DNA of 64,000 nt from assembly GCA_965208965.1 (NCBI GenBank), contig OZ242384.1, forward strand, positions 1,178,001-1,242,000, written 5' to 3'. The notes beneath the pieces are model-generated. The model searched no databases and was not told the origin of the DNA. It was given only the letters and a program-made list of their open reading frames with translations. Positions 38,786 to 47,809 of this stretch are shown piece by piece (the stretch's first letter is position 1; each line of letters opens with the position of its first letter). Position numbers and translations under genes: made by a program. The DNA is from Bin5 sp965208965. Lineage in GTDB: Bacteria; Chloroflexota; Anaerolineae; Caldilineales; Caldilineaceae.

Positions 38786-40021
38786 ATGCAGGTCAGCCGC
38801 GAACAGTTCATGGAGCAGGGGTATCTTGTGCTGCGGGATGTCATCCCGCCGGACCAGTTGGAGCAGTTGCGGGCCGATTTTGAGACGCTGGTCGGGAGGC
38901 AGAGAAAGATCTGGGCGCGGGAGCGGGGGCCGGACGACCCGCCCGGCGGCGTCTGGGAGACGCATCCGCAGCCGCGGCTGGTCTCATACAACAGGCTGAT
39001 CGACGAAGCGACGGCCAGCACGGTCGAGGTCTGGCTGCAGGAGAGTACGTTGGGAGTGAGCCGCCAGCTTTTGAGCGTTCCCGAGGCGGCGTCGGTGGCG
39101 GGCATGATGTTGATGTGCAGCCCGGTGCGCGATCATGGCCCGGCCGCGTGGCATCGCGACATCCACCCGATCGACATGGCGCCCCTGGCCGGCCTGCAGA
39201 AGGATTTGAGGGAGAACGGGCCCAAATATGTGCAGTGGAACATCCCGCTCTACGACGATGACGTGCTCTGGGTGGTACCGGGCAGCCACCTGCGGCTCAA
39301 CACCGAAGCCGAAAACCGGTCGCTGTCGGCCGATCCGCGGCGCACCGTGCCCGGCGGCATCCCCGTGGCGTTGAACGCCGGCGACGCGGTCGTCTATATC
39401 AACTACATGTTGCATTGGGGAAGCAACTACAGCCCCACGACCCGCCGCACCATCCATGGGGGGCATTCGATCTTCCCCTACTACCCCGACATCTCCTTTA
39501 CTGAGTACCTTTCACCCGGGGCGCGGGCGTCATTCAAACAGTGGGACGGGAGGAGCGCGGCGCTGCAGGACTTGACCGAGATCGCGTTACGGGAAGCGCT
39601 GAATGGCAACGCGGCCGCCTACAATAACGCGCTGGAGGCGCTGCAGCCCGGCGTGGGTGAAGACGGCAAGATGGTCCTGACGATCTATCTCTCCAAGGCG
39701 GTTCTGCATCTCCAGGTTGTGAAGCATGAAAACGGGGACACTGACGCGGGCTCCGATGCTCTGGAGGGGATCACCGAGGACTACCGCCAGAGGGCGCGCT
39801 CTTCACATTCGATCTCGATCAACTGGGGGCCGCAGTTCGCGGAGCGCTTTACAGTGAAGGAGGCTGCCGCCCTCCACAGGCGCTTTGCGATCCTGGACGG
39901 CAAGCTCCAGGCGGAGGACGACCATTTCGCGCCCGGTTTCCAGGCGCGGCCGATGCGTTACTACTTCAACGATATGCCGGCCGATTTCACGCTTAAGGAC
40001 TTTATCGGCAGCTGGAACTGA
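38786..40021 (+). CDS. Phytanoyl-CoA dioxygenase-family protein
   Basis: Fe(II)/2-oxoglutarate-dependent oxygenase. 411 residues. FMEQGYLVLRDVIPPDQLEQLR is the family's opening helix. AWHRDIHP gives the iron-binding His123-x-Asp125, LHWGSNYSP the distal His, and TTRRTIHGGHS the 2-oxoglutarate-binding Arg. The C-terminal extra 120 residues are longer than in plain family members and end MRYYFNDMPADF. Substrates in these bacteria are mostly unknown. Its place next to SDR and glycosidase-like genes suggests oxidation of a sugar or lipid-like compound. Confidence 0.88.
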   Translation: MQVSREQFMEQGYLVLRDVIPPDQLEQLRADFETLVGRQRKIWARERGPDDPPGGVWETHPQPRLVSYNRLIDEATASTVEVWLQESTLGVSRQLLSVPEAASVAGMMLMCSPVRDHGPAAWHRDIHPIDMAPLAGLQKDLRENGPKYVQWNIPLYDDDVLWVVPGSHLRLNTEAENRSLSADPRRTVPGGIPVALNAGDAVVYINYMLHWGSNYSPTTRRTIHGGHSIFPYYPDISFTEYLSPGARASFKQWDGRSAALQDLTEIALREALNGNAAAYNNALEALQPGVGEDGKMVLTIYLSKAVLHLQVVKHENGDTDAGSDALEGITEDYRQRARSSHSISINWGPQFAERFTVKEAAALHRRFAILDGKLQAEDDHFAPGFQARPMRYYFNDMPADFTLKDFIGSWN

Positions 40022-40084
40022 GCACGGCCATCGCCACGGCGCGGCGGTTGTGTCCGGCCCTGGCTGAACTCACAAAGTCACACC

Positions 40085-40939
40085 TCACATTTCGTCTTTC
40101 AGCCACTCGGAACCCTGCGCCTCCAACCTGGCGCGCAGATCCTTCTCCAACCGCCCGATCATGCCGCCTGGGCCAAATGCCGTGTTGCCGGCGTCGGCGA
40201 TCAGGTTGTGACCGGTGATGGCGACGGACTCATCAGAGGCCAGAAACAGCATGACCTCGGCTACCTGTTCGGGCAGGGCGGGGCTGCCCATTGGGTAGGC
40301 GAATTTCTGCGTGCGGACCGCGGCCGGATTGTTGGCAAGCATCTCGTATTTCTTTTCGGTGAGCATACGTGCGGGGGTGATCGTGTTGGCGCGGATGCCG
40401 TCGGGGCCATAGGTAACCGCCAGATGCTGGGTGAAATTGATCATGGCCGCCTTGGCCGGGCCATAGGACGAGATGCTGGGACTGCCGGCAAGGGCGATAC
40501 CGGATGAGACGTTGATGATGTTGCCGCCCCCCTGCTTGATCATGAGCGGGACCACCTCTTTGCAGAAGAGAAGCGGCGCGGTTACGTGGCACATGAAGCC
40601 GTCCTCCCAGTCCTCGAGCGTGACTTCCTCCAACATGCCCCCCGGGTTGTCGATAACGGCATTGTTGACCATGACATCGACGCGCCCATAGCGCTCCACG
40701 GTGAATTGGACCAGGGCTGTGATGTCCTCCTTGATCATGACGTCGCAGCGCTTGTAGGCGATCTCTCCGCTGAGTCCCTCTGCTTCCGCGAGCACCTTTT
40801 GCGAGTTTTCCGGCGTTCTGCCGCGGTCGCAGATGACGACGGAGGCGCCTTCGCGGGCGAGCGCCAGCGCGCCGGCTTTGCCCAGCCCCAATGTTGCGCC
40901 GGTGATAATGGCGACTTTGCCTTGCATTCTCGTTCCCAT
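40085..40939 (-). CDS. Short-chain dehydrogenase/reductase
   Basis: NAD(P)-dependent oxidoreductase, 284 residues. TGATLGLG is the nucleotide loop, NNAVIDNPGG replaces the usual NNAG, the catalytic Ser lies in NVSSGIA, and YGPAK gives Tyr and Lys. The following residue pattern (VICDRGRT, Asp at the end of the second strand) favours NAD. AAGGAGA before ATG 40939 is the ribosome site. It is convergent with the dioxygenase, so not in the same transcript. Confidence 0.9.
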   Translation of the reverse strand: MGTRMQGKVAIITGATLGLGKAGALALAREGASVVICDRGRTPENSQKVLAEAEGLSGEIAYKRCDVMIKEDITALVQFTVERYGRVDVMVNNAVIDNPGGMLEEVTLEDWEDGFMCHVTAPLLFCKEVVPLMIKQGGGNIINVSSGIALAGSPSISSYGPAKAAMINFTQHLAVTYGPDGIRANTITPARMLTEKKYEMLANNPAAVRTQKFAYPMGSPALPEQVAEVMLFLASDESVAITGHNLIADAGNTAFGPGGMIGRLEKDLRARLEAQGSEWLKDEM

Positions 40940-41041
40940 GAGTCTCTCCTTATGTTCAGTGGCGATGCTTCAAGTTTATCCGGCTGCGCGCGTCACGCGG
41001 GATGACGCAGGCGGCAGGCGGCCTGCTAGACATACAAGGGG

Positions 41042-42397
41042 TCAATCGCTGAAAGAGAAGGAATAGAGCGTCGCGTCCTGCAGTTCGAAGATAAGCTGAA
41101 ATTCCCGGCCCTCAAGCGCGGCCAGGTCCTGACCGTCGCGCCATTGCAGGGGCTGATCGGTGACATCGGCCTGGACCGGAACTGAATCCGCCAGCCCCTT
41201 GCCATCGACACCGGCCAGCGCCGCTCTGACCTGACCGCTGTCGGCGTCGGCGCTGAGGCGGAGTTGGCGCCCGCTGCACTTTACAGGCCGCGTGACGAGC
41301 GTAGCGGTCTGTCTCTTGTTGGCCGGCGTCACCCCGGCAAACCCGTCCGGCCGCAGCGTCGCCAGCCCCAGGTAGGCGGAGCGCCAGTCGGTATGGGGGC
41401 CGTCGCTGCCGCCGTAATAGAGCTGCAGGCGCCCGTCCTTGAGGAACGGATAGGCCCCCGCGTAGACGCAGCCCCAGTCGAAGCTGCCCTCCGCGCCGCG
41501 CTCGATCAGTGGCGTCCCCGGTGAGACGCGCTCCCACTGCACAGTGTCACGACTCCAGGCCAGTTCGCAGTCGACAAGGTCGGTCGCCGTATCGAACATC
41601 ATCAACAGGCCGAGATAGAGCTGGGCACAGGGGAAGGCGATCAGGGCGTAGGTCTGGCGGTCCGGCTCGTCCGGCAGGGCGCTGAGGACTTCGACCGCGC
41701 GCGTCCAGGTCTTGAAATCCTCGCTTTCAGTGCGGCCGACGGTGCGCTGGCTTCCGTCAAACAGGCGGGTTATGCCGACATACTTTCCGCGGCGTTCGTC
41801 CCAGAACAGATTGTTGTGGGTATCCCAGCGGGCGTCGATCTCGGGGCAGAGCTGGATGGGTGACCAGTGCAGGCCGTCGGGCGACCTGGCTGTGCCGCCC
41901 TCCATGAAGGCCTTGAACCTGCCCGCCGGGTCGGGATCATGGGGGTCGAGGGTTACGCCGACGCCGTGCACGTCGCGCATGACGAGGTTGTTGCGGGTGG
42001 CGCCGTTGAACTCGATCAGGCCCAGCTCGGGCCTGTCCCAGCGGATGCCGTCGGTGGAGACGGCGTAACAGACGCCCATCTCGCGGTGCTTCCTGACCTG
42101 TTCGGCGGCTCTTGCGCGGTCAAGGGCCGAGCGATAGGCGCCTCGTTCCCGCTGTGCGGGCGGGGTATCGGTCGTGGCCGCGTCAATAATGAAGGGATTG
42201 TACCAGCACTTGTAGAGGTTGTCCGTCGGGTCAAAAATCACGTTGGGGTAAAGGTTGTCGTGGCGCACCTCCCAGGGCAGGTCTTCGCCGAAGAGAGGAT
42301 TCTCGCTTGCTTTGTGCGCCCGCCCCACCGTTACCGTGAGCTGATCGGCTTGTCCCCAGAGCGAGGTATCCAGCAGCAGGTATCTGTTATCGCTCAT
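41042..42397 (-). CDS. Five-bladed beta-propeller glycosidase-like protein
   Basis: 451 residues, related in plan to GH32/GH43/GH117-type propellers. Repeated blades contain LYPNVIFDPTDNLYKCWYNPF, MGVCYAVSTDGIRW, RGKYVGITRLF, LAWSRDTVQWERV and GAYPFLKDGRLQLYYGGSDGPH. The C-terminal beta-sandwich is like the one in GH32. No signal peptide, so a cytoplasmic role is likely. Its ATG overlaps the stop of the upstream permease gene (ATGA), placing it last in the importer operon and suggesting that it acts on the imported sugar. Catalytic acids cannot be assigned by eye. Confidence 0.75.
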   Translation of the reverse strand: MSDNRYLLLDTSLWGQADQLTVTVGRAHKASENPLFGEDLPWEVRHDNLYPNVIFDPTDNLYKCWYNPFIIDAATTDTPPAQRERGAYRSALDRARAAEQVRKHREMGVCYAVSTDGIRWDRPELGLIEFNGATRNNLVMRDVHGVGVTLDPHDPDPAGRFKAFMEGGTARSPDGLHWSPIQLCPEIDARWDTHNNLFWDERRGKYVGITRLFDGSQRTVGRTESEDFKTWTRAVEVLSALPDEPDRQTYALIAFPCAQLYLGLLMMFDTATDLVDCELAWSRDTVQWERVSPGTPLIERGAEGSFDWGCVYAGAYPFLKDGRLQLYYGGSDGPHTDWRSAYLGLATLRPDGFAGVTPANKRQTATLVTRPVKCSGRQLRLSADADSGQVRAALAGVDGKGLADSVPVQADVTDQPLQWRDGQDLAALEGREFQLIFELQDATLYSFSFSD

Positions 42398-43269
42398 GTG
42401 CCGGTGCGTCCTGTGAGCGCGATGCCGCGCACCATATATTTCTGGCCGATAAAGAAGATCGCGATCATGGGCAATGAAGTGAAGACGGTGGCGGCCATCA
42501 GCAGTCCGGGCACGGGGTCGCCCTGGGCGATCTGCCAGCGCAGGAAGGCGAGGCCGATGGCGACGGTGTAGGTGCTGTCCTGGTTGAGATAGATGACCTG
42601 TTTGACGAAGTCGGTCCAAACGTTGATGAAGGAAAAGATGGCGATGGTGGCCAGTACTGGCTTGGTCAGCGGCAGCAGGATGCGCCAGAAGATGCCCAGT
42701 TCATTGCAGCCGTCGATTTTGGCGGCGTCGTCCAGTTCCGACGGCAGGGTCATGAAAAACTGGCGCATCAAAAAGACGTAGACGGGGTTGGCGAAGTAGC
42801 TGGGCACGATGAGGGGCAGCCAGGTGCCGACCCAGTCGATATCTCTATAGAGCAGAAAGCGGGGAATGATGACGACCCAAAAGGGGAGCATCATGGTGCT
42901 GAGGAGGACCATGAAAAGGAAATTACGGCCCCAGAACTTGAGGCGGGAGAAGCCGAAGCCGACGATGGACGCGCTGATCAGCTCGCCGACGACGGAGAGT
43001 GAGACGATGATGGCGGTGTTGATAAAGTAGCGGCCAAAGGGGACGCTGTTCCAGGCGCTGGGGTAGTTTCCCAGGTAGAGTTCGGAAGGGAAGATGCGCT
43101 GCGGAATCTGATTGAAGTCTTCAAAGGTTTTGAGCGAGCTCATAATAACCCAGAAGAGCGGGAAGATGAACCAGACAAAACCGACGGCCAACAAGGTGTA
43201 GGCGAGCAGGTCGCGCAGGCGGCGCTGGGTGGTCTTGCTCTTTGTCCACGAAGCGGTCAGCACGGACAC
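42394..43269 (-). CDS. Sugar ABC importer permease, MalG type
   Basis: Six membrane helices. The EAA loop reads ELDDAAKIDGCNELGIFWRILLPL, which docks on the ATPase. The C-terminus keeps LLMAATVFTSLPMIAIFFIGQKYMVRGIALTG, typical of the second permease of CUT1 sugar importers. GTG 43269 is preferred since GAGGAG lies ten bases upstream; GTG 43287 would lie within that site. It overlaps the glycosidase-like gene downstream. No ATPase is encoded here; a shared MsiK-like ATPase elsewhere is the usual solution. Confidence 0.9.
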   Translation of the reverse strand: MSVLTASWTKSKTTQRRLRDLLAYTLLAVGFVWFIFPLFWVIMSSLKTFEDFNQIPQRIFPSELYLGNYPSAWNSVPFGRYFINTAIIVSLSVVGELISASIVGFGFSRLKFWGRNFLFMVLLSTMMLPFWVVIIPRFLLYRDIDWVGTWLPLIVPSYFANPVYVFLMRQFFMTLPSELDDAAKIDGCNELGIFWRILLPLTKPVLATIAIFSFINVWTDFVKQVIYLNQDSTYTVAIGLAFLRWQIAQGDPVPGLLMAATVFTSLPMIAIFFIGQKYMVRGIALTGRTGT

Positions 43270-43276
43270 GGCGCGG

Positions 43277-44191
43277 CTACTCCTCACCCTCGTAGTAGAC
43301 CCAGAAGCGGGCTACGCGGAAGTTGATGATGGTCAGGGCGAGGATGATGAGGAACATCATCCAGGCGAGCGCGGAGGCGTAGCCCATGCGGTAAAATTCA
43401 AAGGCCTGGCGATAGAGATAGAGGCCGTAGAAGAGGGTGGCGGTGCCGGGGCCGCCATTGGTCATGATGAAGGCTTCGACAAACGATTGCATGACGCCGA
43501 TCGTGGTAACGATGACGTTGTAGAAGATGGCGGGCGAGATCTGGGGCAGGGTTACGTGCCAGAACTTGGCCCATTCGCCGCCGCCGTCGAGATCGACGGC
43601 CTCGTAGAGATGCTGCGGCACGCCTTGCAGGGCGGCGAGGATGATGAGCATGGCGGCGCCGGCGGTTGCGATGGCTTTGAGCGCCAGGGAAGGCAGCGCC
43701 CAGGCGGTCTCAAAGAGCCAGTTCGGTCCCTCGATCCCGACCAGGCCGAGCGCGGCGTTGATAGGCCCGTTCTTGGCGAGGATGGTCGTCCATAGCAGCG
43801 CGAGGCCGACACCGCCGATCACGCTTGGCATATAGAAGGAGGTGCGGAAGAAGGGGATGCCGCGCACGCTCTGATTGAGCAGGATGGCGACCAGGATGCT
43901 GATGGCCGTGCCCGCGGGGACGGTGAGGAGAACATAGGTAAAGGTAACGCGCAGCGCGTCCGCGACCCTTTCGTCCTCGAAGAGCATGCGCTGGATGTTT
44001 TCAAAGCCGATGAACTCCGCCTCGCCGATCAGCTGGTAGCGGGTAAAGCTGAGGACGAAAGATGCGATGAAGGGGTAGACCATCAGGAAGCTGAAGCTGA
44101 CCAGCCAGGGGGAGATGAAGGCCCAGCCGACGATGTGCGGTCTCAGCCTTGTCCAACTGATATTCGGCGCAACTGTCCTGGGGGTCTGCAT
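43277..44191 (-). CDS. Sugar ABC importer permease, MalF type
   Basis: CUT1-type permease. WAFISPWLVSFSFLMVYPFIASFVLSFTRYQL is the usual opening, and the EAA loop is ALQGVPQHLYEAVDLDGGGEWAKFWHVTLPQI. ATG 44191 is used; TTG 44224, just after the intercistronic hairpin, is an alternative. It works with the permease at 42394 and the binding protein at 44285. Confidence 0.9.
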   Translation of the reverse strand: MQTPRTVAPNISWTRLRPHIVGWAFISPWLVSFSFLMVYPFIASFVLSFTRYQLIGEAEFIGFENIQRMLFEDERVADALRVTFTYVLLTVPAGTAISILVAILLNQSVRGIPFFRTSFYMPSVIGGVGLALLWTTILAKNGPINAALGLVGIEGPNWLFETAWALPSLALKAIATAGAAMLIILAALQGVPQHLYEAVDLDGGGEWAKFWHVTLPQISPAIFYNVIVTTIGVMQSFVEAFIMTNGGPGTATLFYGLYLYRQAFEFYRMGYASALAWMMFLIILALTIINFRVARFWVYYEGEE

Positions 44192-44228
44192 CGGCGATCC
44201 AGGAGGAAAGAGAGTGGTGAACAATGAG

Positions 44229-44270
44229 CAGTGGATAGCGGCTTGTGAAACGGTGCGCCGCTATCCACTG
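44229..44270 (-). promoter_or_regulatory. Intercistronic 14-bp-stem hairpin
   Basis: CAGTGGATAGCGGC (44229-44242), a 14-base loop and the exact complement (44257-44270). It lies between the stop of the binding-protein gene and the start of the first permease on the same strand. No T-run follows. Hairpins here commonly raise binding-protein mRNA over permease mRNA by blocking 3' decay or partly stopping transcription. Confidence 0.65.
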
Positions 44271-44284
44271 TTGTACAAAAGGGT

Positions 44285-45631
44285 TCAGGCGTGCGCGGCC
44301 AGGATTTCGTCGGTCTTCTGGTCGACGATGACGACCTGTTCTTCGACGCTTGCCTCGCAGCGCAGCACGTCGCCCCAGAGGATCTTGATCTCGCCGAACC
44401 ATTCGAGGACGCCGGGAAGCTGCGGCGTGAAGATGAAGTTGTCGAGAGCATCGAGATAGGCCTCGACTGCTTCGGGGCTGCCCCACGTGGCCTGGTAGTC
44501 TGTGTCTTGCCAGACGCCGGCGTTGACCGGTTCGGCCGTGCCGGAGAGGGCGATGTTCTTCTGGTTCTCAAAGTTGGCGAGGTACGTTATGAACTCGAAG
44601 GCTTCGGCCGGGTGCTGGCTTTGCGTGGTGACGATGTGGAAGTGCATGGAGCCAAGGCCGGCGCTCTGTCCGGTGTTGGGCGAGCGGACCCAGGCGACCT
44701 GGGTGAGGTCGGCCTCGCTGCGACTTACCCAGTAGCCGGAACCGCGAGAGGCGATGCCCTGGACGCCGGCAGCCCAAGGGTAGATGCCCAGAGCCTGACC
44801 CAGGCCCTGATAGTCGTCCACGTTCATCATGCAGCCGTCCTGGCAGATCATGTCGACCGCGAACTGCTGGCCTTCGATGAACTCAGGCGTGTTCCAGGAT
44901 CCCTTTTTGTTCTCAACATCTATCAGTTGACCGCCATTGGCAACACTCCAGTTCACCAGGCCGTCCTGTTCGATATTGCCGAAGCTGAAATTGGAGCCGA
45001 TGATGTCTTCGCCGAGGTCGTTGATGGCGCAGGCGGCCTCGCGGTAGTCGTGCCAGTCCCACCATTTGTCGCCGTTATGGTCGTGTTCCCAGGGCATGGG
45101 CACGCCGGCCTCTTTGAAGAGGTCCTTATTGATGCCCGTCATGACAATATTGAGCTGGAAGGGGACGGCCTTGACCTTGCCCGGCTCGTAACCGACATGA
45201 TTGGGGATGCGGATCAGCTCGCTGCCCTCCTGGCCGGGGAAGGGCGTGCCGCTGGCCTCAAAGTAGGGAGTGAGATCCGCGGCGATTTCGTGGAACGCGC
45301 TCAGCTGCAGATCGAAGAACAGCATGATGTCGCCCCACTCACCGGCGGCGACGAGAATGGGCATGCGGCGGTCGAAGTCGGCGACGGGTTCGAAGATGAT
45401 GCCGATATTGGGGTTCTCTTCGGCCCATGTGTCTAGAAAGCCGTTCATCAACTCACGGCGCACGCCCGAGCCCCACTTATTGAGGAAGCGCAGGGCGACG
45501 CGTTCGGAGGAAGGCTCTGCGGAATCCATTGCTGTAGGAGCGACGGGCGCGACACATCCAGCCACCGCTGCTCCTGCTACGACGCTACCAGACACTTTCA
45601 AGAAACTGCGTCTGCTTACCTTGCTTGCCAT
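44285..45631 (-). CDS. Sugar ABC importer binding lipoprotein, Tat-type signal
   Basis: 448 residues, family 1 solute-binding protein. The signal RRSFLKVSG is a twin-arginine motif, and AGAAVAGC a lipobox, so it is exported folded and lipid-anchored. LRFLNKWGSGVRRELMNGFLDTWAEENPNI and VAAGEWGDIMLFFDL are typical of carbohydrate binders, as is the Trp-rich ligand region (WSVANGGQLID). AAGGAGG precedes the ATG. It is the first gene of the importer operon: binding protein, MalF, MalG, glycosidase-like protein. Confidence 0.93.
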   Translation of the reverse strand: MASKVSRRSFLKVSGSVVAGAAVAGCVAPVAPTAMDSAEPSSERVALRFLNKWGSGVRRELMNGFLDTWAEENPNIGIIFEPVADFDRRMPILVAAGEWGDIMLFFDLQLSAFHEIAADLTPYFEASGTPFPGQEGSELIRIPNHVGYEPGKVKAVPFQLNIVMTGINKDLFKEAGVPMPWEHDHNGDKWWDWHDYREAACAINDLGEDIIGSNFSFGNIEQDGLVNWSVANGGQLIDVENKKGSWNTPEFIEGQQFAVDMICQDGCMMNVDDYQGLGQALGIYPWAAGVQGIASRGSGYWVSRSEADLTQVAWVRSPNTGQSAGLGSMHFHIVTTQSQHPAEAFEFITYLANFENQKNIALSGTAEPVNAGVWQDTDYQATWGSPEAVEAYLDALDNFIFTPQLPGVLEWFGEIKILWGDVLRCEASVEEQVVIVDQKTDEILAAHA

Positions 45632-45792
45632 CGGTCATTCCTCCTTGGGTTGTACATCGAAAGTACAGAAGTGTGTTACGTTCCCCTGAATTCCTCCTTT
45701 CACGTTCTTCGCAGCGGCGACGGACAAGTCGTTTCAAAAACGAGATTCCAAGGCCAATGAACCTCTGAAAATATAGCGTCTGGAAGAATCCT

Positions 45793-45826
45793 ATTATAAA
45801 ATACAGTTCACGCTGTGTCACACAGC
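45793..45826 (-). promoter_or_regulatory. Importer promoter with overlapping operator
   Basis: On the minus strand: GTGACA (45821-45816), a 17-base spacer and TATAAT (45798-45793), a near-consensus sigma-70-type promoter for the importer. The -35 lies inside GCTGTGTCACACAGC (45812-45826), a perfect 15-bp palindrome that would block RNA polymerase if bound. It also sits 42 bases before the divergent isomerase gene, so one regulator could control both sides. Confidence 0.65.
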
Positions 45827-45867
45827 AAAAAAATCCCGATATTTGCCGCCCCTGGAGTACACCACCC

Positions 45868-46635
45868 ATGCAATTTGGAATCTGTCTACCGATTGCCGAC
45901 GCGGGCATCGCGCATGCGGCCGGCTTCGATTTTGTCGAGCCGACGGTCCGGTCGCTGTCCCCGCTGGACCCGGATTTTGACGCCATCCGGGCGCCGTTCG
46001 ACAGCGCGCCGCTGCCTACACCGGTCTTCAACGTCTTCGTGCCCTCGGAGGTACCTGTCACCGGGCCGAATGTAAACTGGGAGCGGGTGGAGAGCTATCT
46101 GGAGGCCGCCATCGGCCGCGTGGCCGCGGTGGGCGGTGAAAAGATCGTCTTCGGCAGCGGCGGCGCGCGCAATGTGCCGGACGGATTCGACAAGGAGGAG
46201 GCGTTCATGCAGCTGGTGCGCTTCCTGCGGCTGGCCGGGAACGTGGCAGTGCGTAATGGCGTGACCATCGTCATCGAGCCGCTGAATTCGCGCGATTCGA
46301 ACATTATCACCAGCGTCGCCGAAGGCATGGAGTTGGCGCGGGAGACCGCTCATCTGCGCGTGCGCCTGCTGGCCGATCTCTACCATATGATGGAGGACGA
46401 CGAACCGCTGGAAAACATCACCACCTGCGCCGCATGGATCGAGCACGTGCATGTCGCGGACACGCAGCGCGTTGCGCCCGGCGAGGGCAGTTACCCGTAT
46501 GAGGAGTTTTTCCGCCGTCTGCATAAGGGCGGCTACAGCGGACGCATCTCGATTGAGTGCCGTTGGGACGACCTGGCCGCCCAGGCCGGCCCCGCCGGAG
46601 AATATCTGCGCCGCATGTGGGAAGAGACGAAATGA
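45868..46635 (+). CDS. Sugar-phosphate isomerase-like TIM barrel
   Basis: 255 residues of the xylose-isomerase-like/hydroxypyruvate-isomerase superfamily (AP endonuclease 2 fold). Metal-binding acids are visible in IVIEPLNSRD (Glu), LLADLYHMMED (Asp/His), EHVHVADTQR (His) and GRISIECRWDD (Glu). It should isomerise or epimerise a keto-sugar. The stop overlaps the ATG of the following oxidoreductase (ATGA), so the two are cotranslated. It is divergent from the importer. Confidence 0.88.
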   Translation: MQFGICLPIADAGIAHAAGFDFVEPTVRSLSPLDPDFDAIRAPFDSAPLPTPVFNVFVPSEVPVTGPNVNWERVESYLEAAIGRVAAVGGEKIVFGSGGARNVPDGFDKEEAFMQLVRFLRLAGNVAVRNGVTIVIEPLNSRDSNIITSVAEGMELARETAHLRVRLLADLYHMMEDDEPLENITTCAAWIEHVHVADTQRVAPGEGSYPYEEFFRRLHKGGYSGRISIECRWDDLAAQAGPAGEYLRRMWEETK

Positions 46636-47657
46636 CACAAAACGAACTTGGTTTTGCCATCCTCGGCGCGGGGATGGTGGCGGAGTACCATCTGAACGCG
46701 ATCCAGGAATGCGCCGACTTGGGCGCGCGCCTGGTGGGGGTCGGCCACTACAATCCGGCCCGCTACGGAGAGATTTCACAGCGTTTCGGCGTGCCGGCCC
46801 GCTCCTACGACGATGTGCTGGCGGACCCGGCGGTCGATGCGGTCTGCATCTGCACGCCGAGCGGCCAGCACGCACAGGAGACGATCACGGCGGCCTCGAG
46901 CGGCAAGCATGTGCTGGTGGAAAAGCCGATGGCGCTCTCGCTGGCCGACGCCGACGCCATGATCGCCGCTTGCCGCAAGAACGGCGTACAGTTGGGCGTC
47001 TGTCTGCAGCGCCGGGCGGAACCGCTCTTCCGCCGCGTCCACGACGCCATCCACGGCGGCGACCTGGGTGAAATCACGCTCGGCGTGGTGACGATGCCCT
47101 ATTTCCGCGATGAGCCCTACTACGCCCAGGCCGATTGGCGGGGCACGTGGGAGATGGACGGCGGCGGCGTGCTGATGAACCAGGGCATTCACATTATCGA
47201 TCTGCTGCTCTGGTTCCTGGGCGACCCGGTTGACGTGCATGCCTTCGCCGATTCGCGGCATCGTTCGGTCGAGATCGAAGACACGGCCGGCGCGGTGCTG
47301 CGCTTTGCCAACGGCGCGGTGGCGACGATCACCGCCACCGTTGCTACTGAACCTGGATTCCCACACCGGCTGGAGGTCTACGGGACCAACGGCGGCATCC
47401 AGATCGAGGGGGAGTCTGTCCTGCGTTGGGGGCTGGCCGACGAGGCCAAGGCGACGGTCGAGCCCTGGCCGGTCGCCACCGAGCAGGTGGACCCGGGCAT
47501 GGCGGGTGACCCGCGCGGCATCTCGACCAGCGGCCATATCGCCATCCTCAAGGATTTCATCTCCGGCATCCGCCGCGGGGAGGATCCGGTCATCGACGGG
47601 ACTGAGGGCAGGCGGAGTTTGGCCGCGATATTGGCGGTGTATGAGAGTAGTTTTTAG
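46632..47657 (+). CDS. Gfo/Idh/MocA family oxidoreductase
   Basis: 341 residues from ATG 46632. GFAILGAGMVAEYHLNAIQE is the nucleotide-binding start, CICTPSGQHAQETI and HVLVEKPMALS the EKP lysine region, and WRGTWEMDGGGVLMNQGIHIIDLLLW the substrate side with the conserved N...H..D. It is coupled to the isomerase upstream. The reaction is probably NAD(H)-linked oxidation of a sugar or cyclitol from the imported compound. The gene is followed at once by a MITE. Confidence 0.9.
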   Translation: MTQNELGFAILGAGMVAEYHLNAIQECADLGARLVGVGHYNPARYGEISQRFGVPARSYDDVLADPAVDAVCICTPSGQHAQETITAASSGKHVLVEKPMALSLADADAMIAACRKNGVQLGVCLQRRAEPLFRRVHDAIHGGDLGEITLGVVTMPYFRDEPYYAQADWRGTWEMDGGGVLMNQGIHIIDLLLWFLGDPVDVHAFADSRHRSVEIEDTAGAVLRFANGAVATITATVATEPGFPHRLEVYGTNGGIQIEGESVLRWGLADEAKATVEPWPVATEQVDPGMAGDPRGISTSGHIAILKDFISGIRRGEDPVIDGTEGRRSLAAILAVYESSF

Positions 47658-47667
47658 TTTTTGTGGT

Positions 47668-47785
47668 TAATGTGCGTTCCATTTGGGACCTAGATTCTTT
47701 GCTCAATCTTCATACCGTGATCGCGGGAGTCTCGCCTGCTCTGCCGACACTCGCAGGTTCCTAGTTTCATTTGGGATCCACATTT
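47668..47785. mobile_element. 114-bp MITE, copy C, reverse and diverged
   Basis: The element at 47670-47783 begins ATGTGCGTTCCATTTGGGAC and ends TTTGGGATCCACAT, the same length and ends as copies B and D but in the opposite orientation and more diverged inside. TA precedes it; the right flank is TT, a decayed duplication. It ends 26 bases before the ATG of the large ATPase gene, so it may carry or shape that gene's promoter. Confidence 0.7.
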
Positions 47786-47809
47786 GGTTTGTCATGATAA
47801 TGGGTATGA

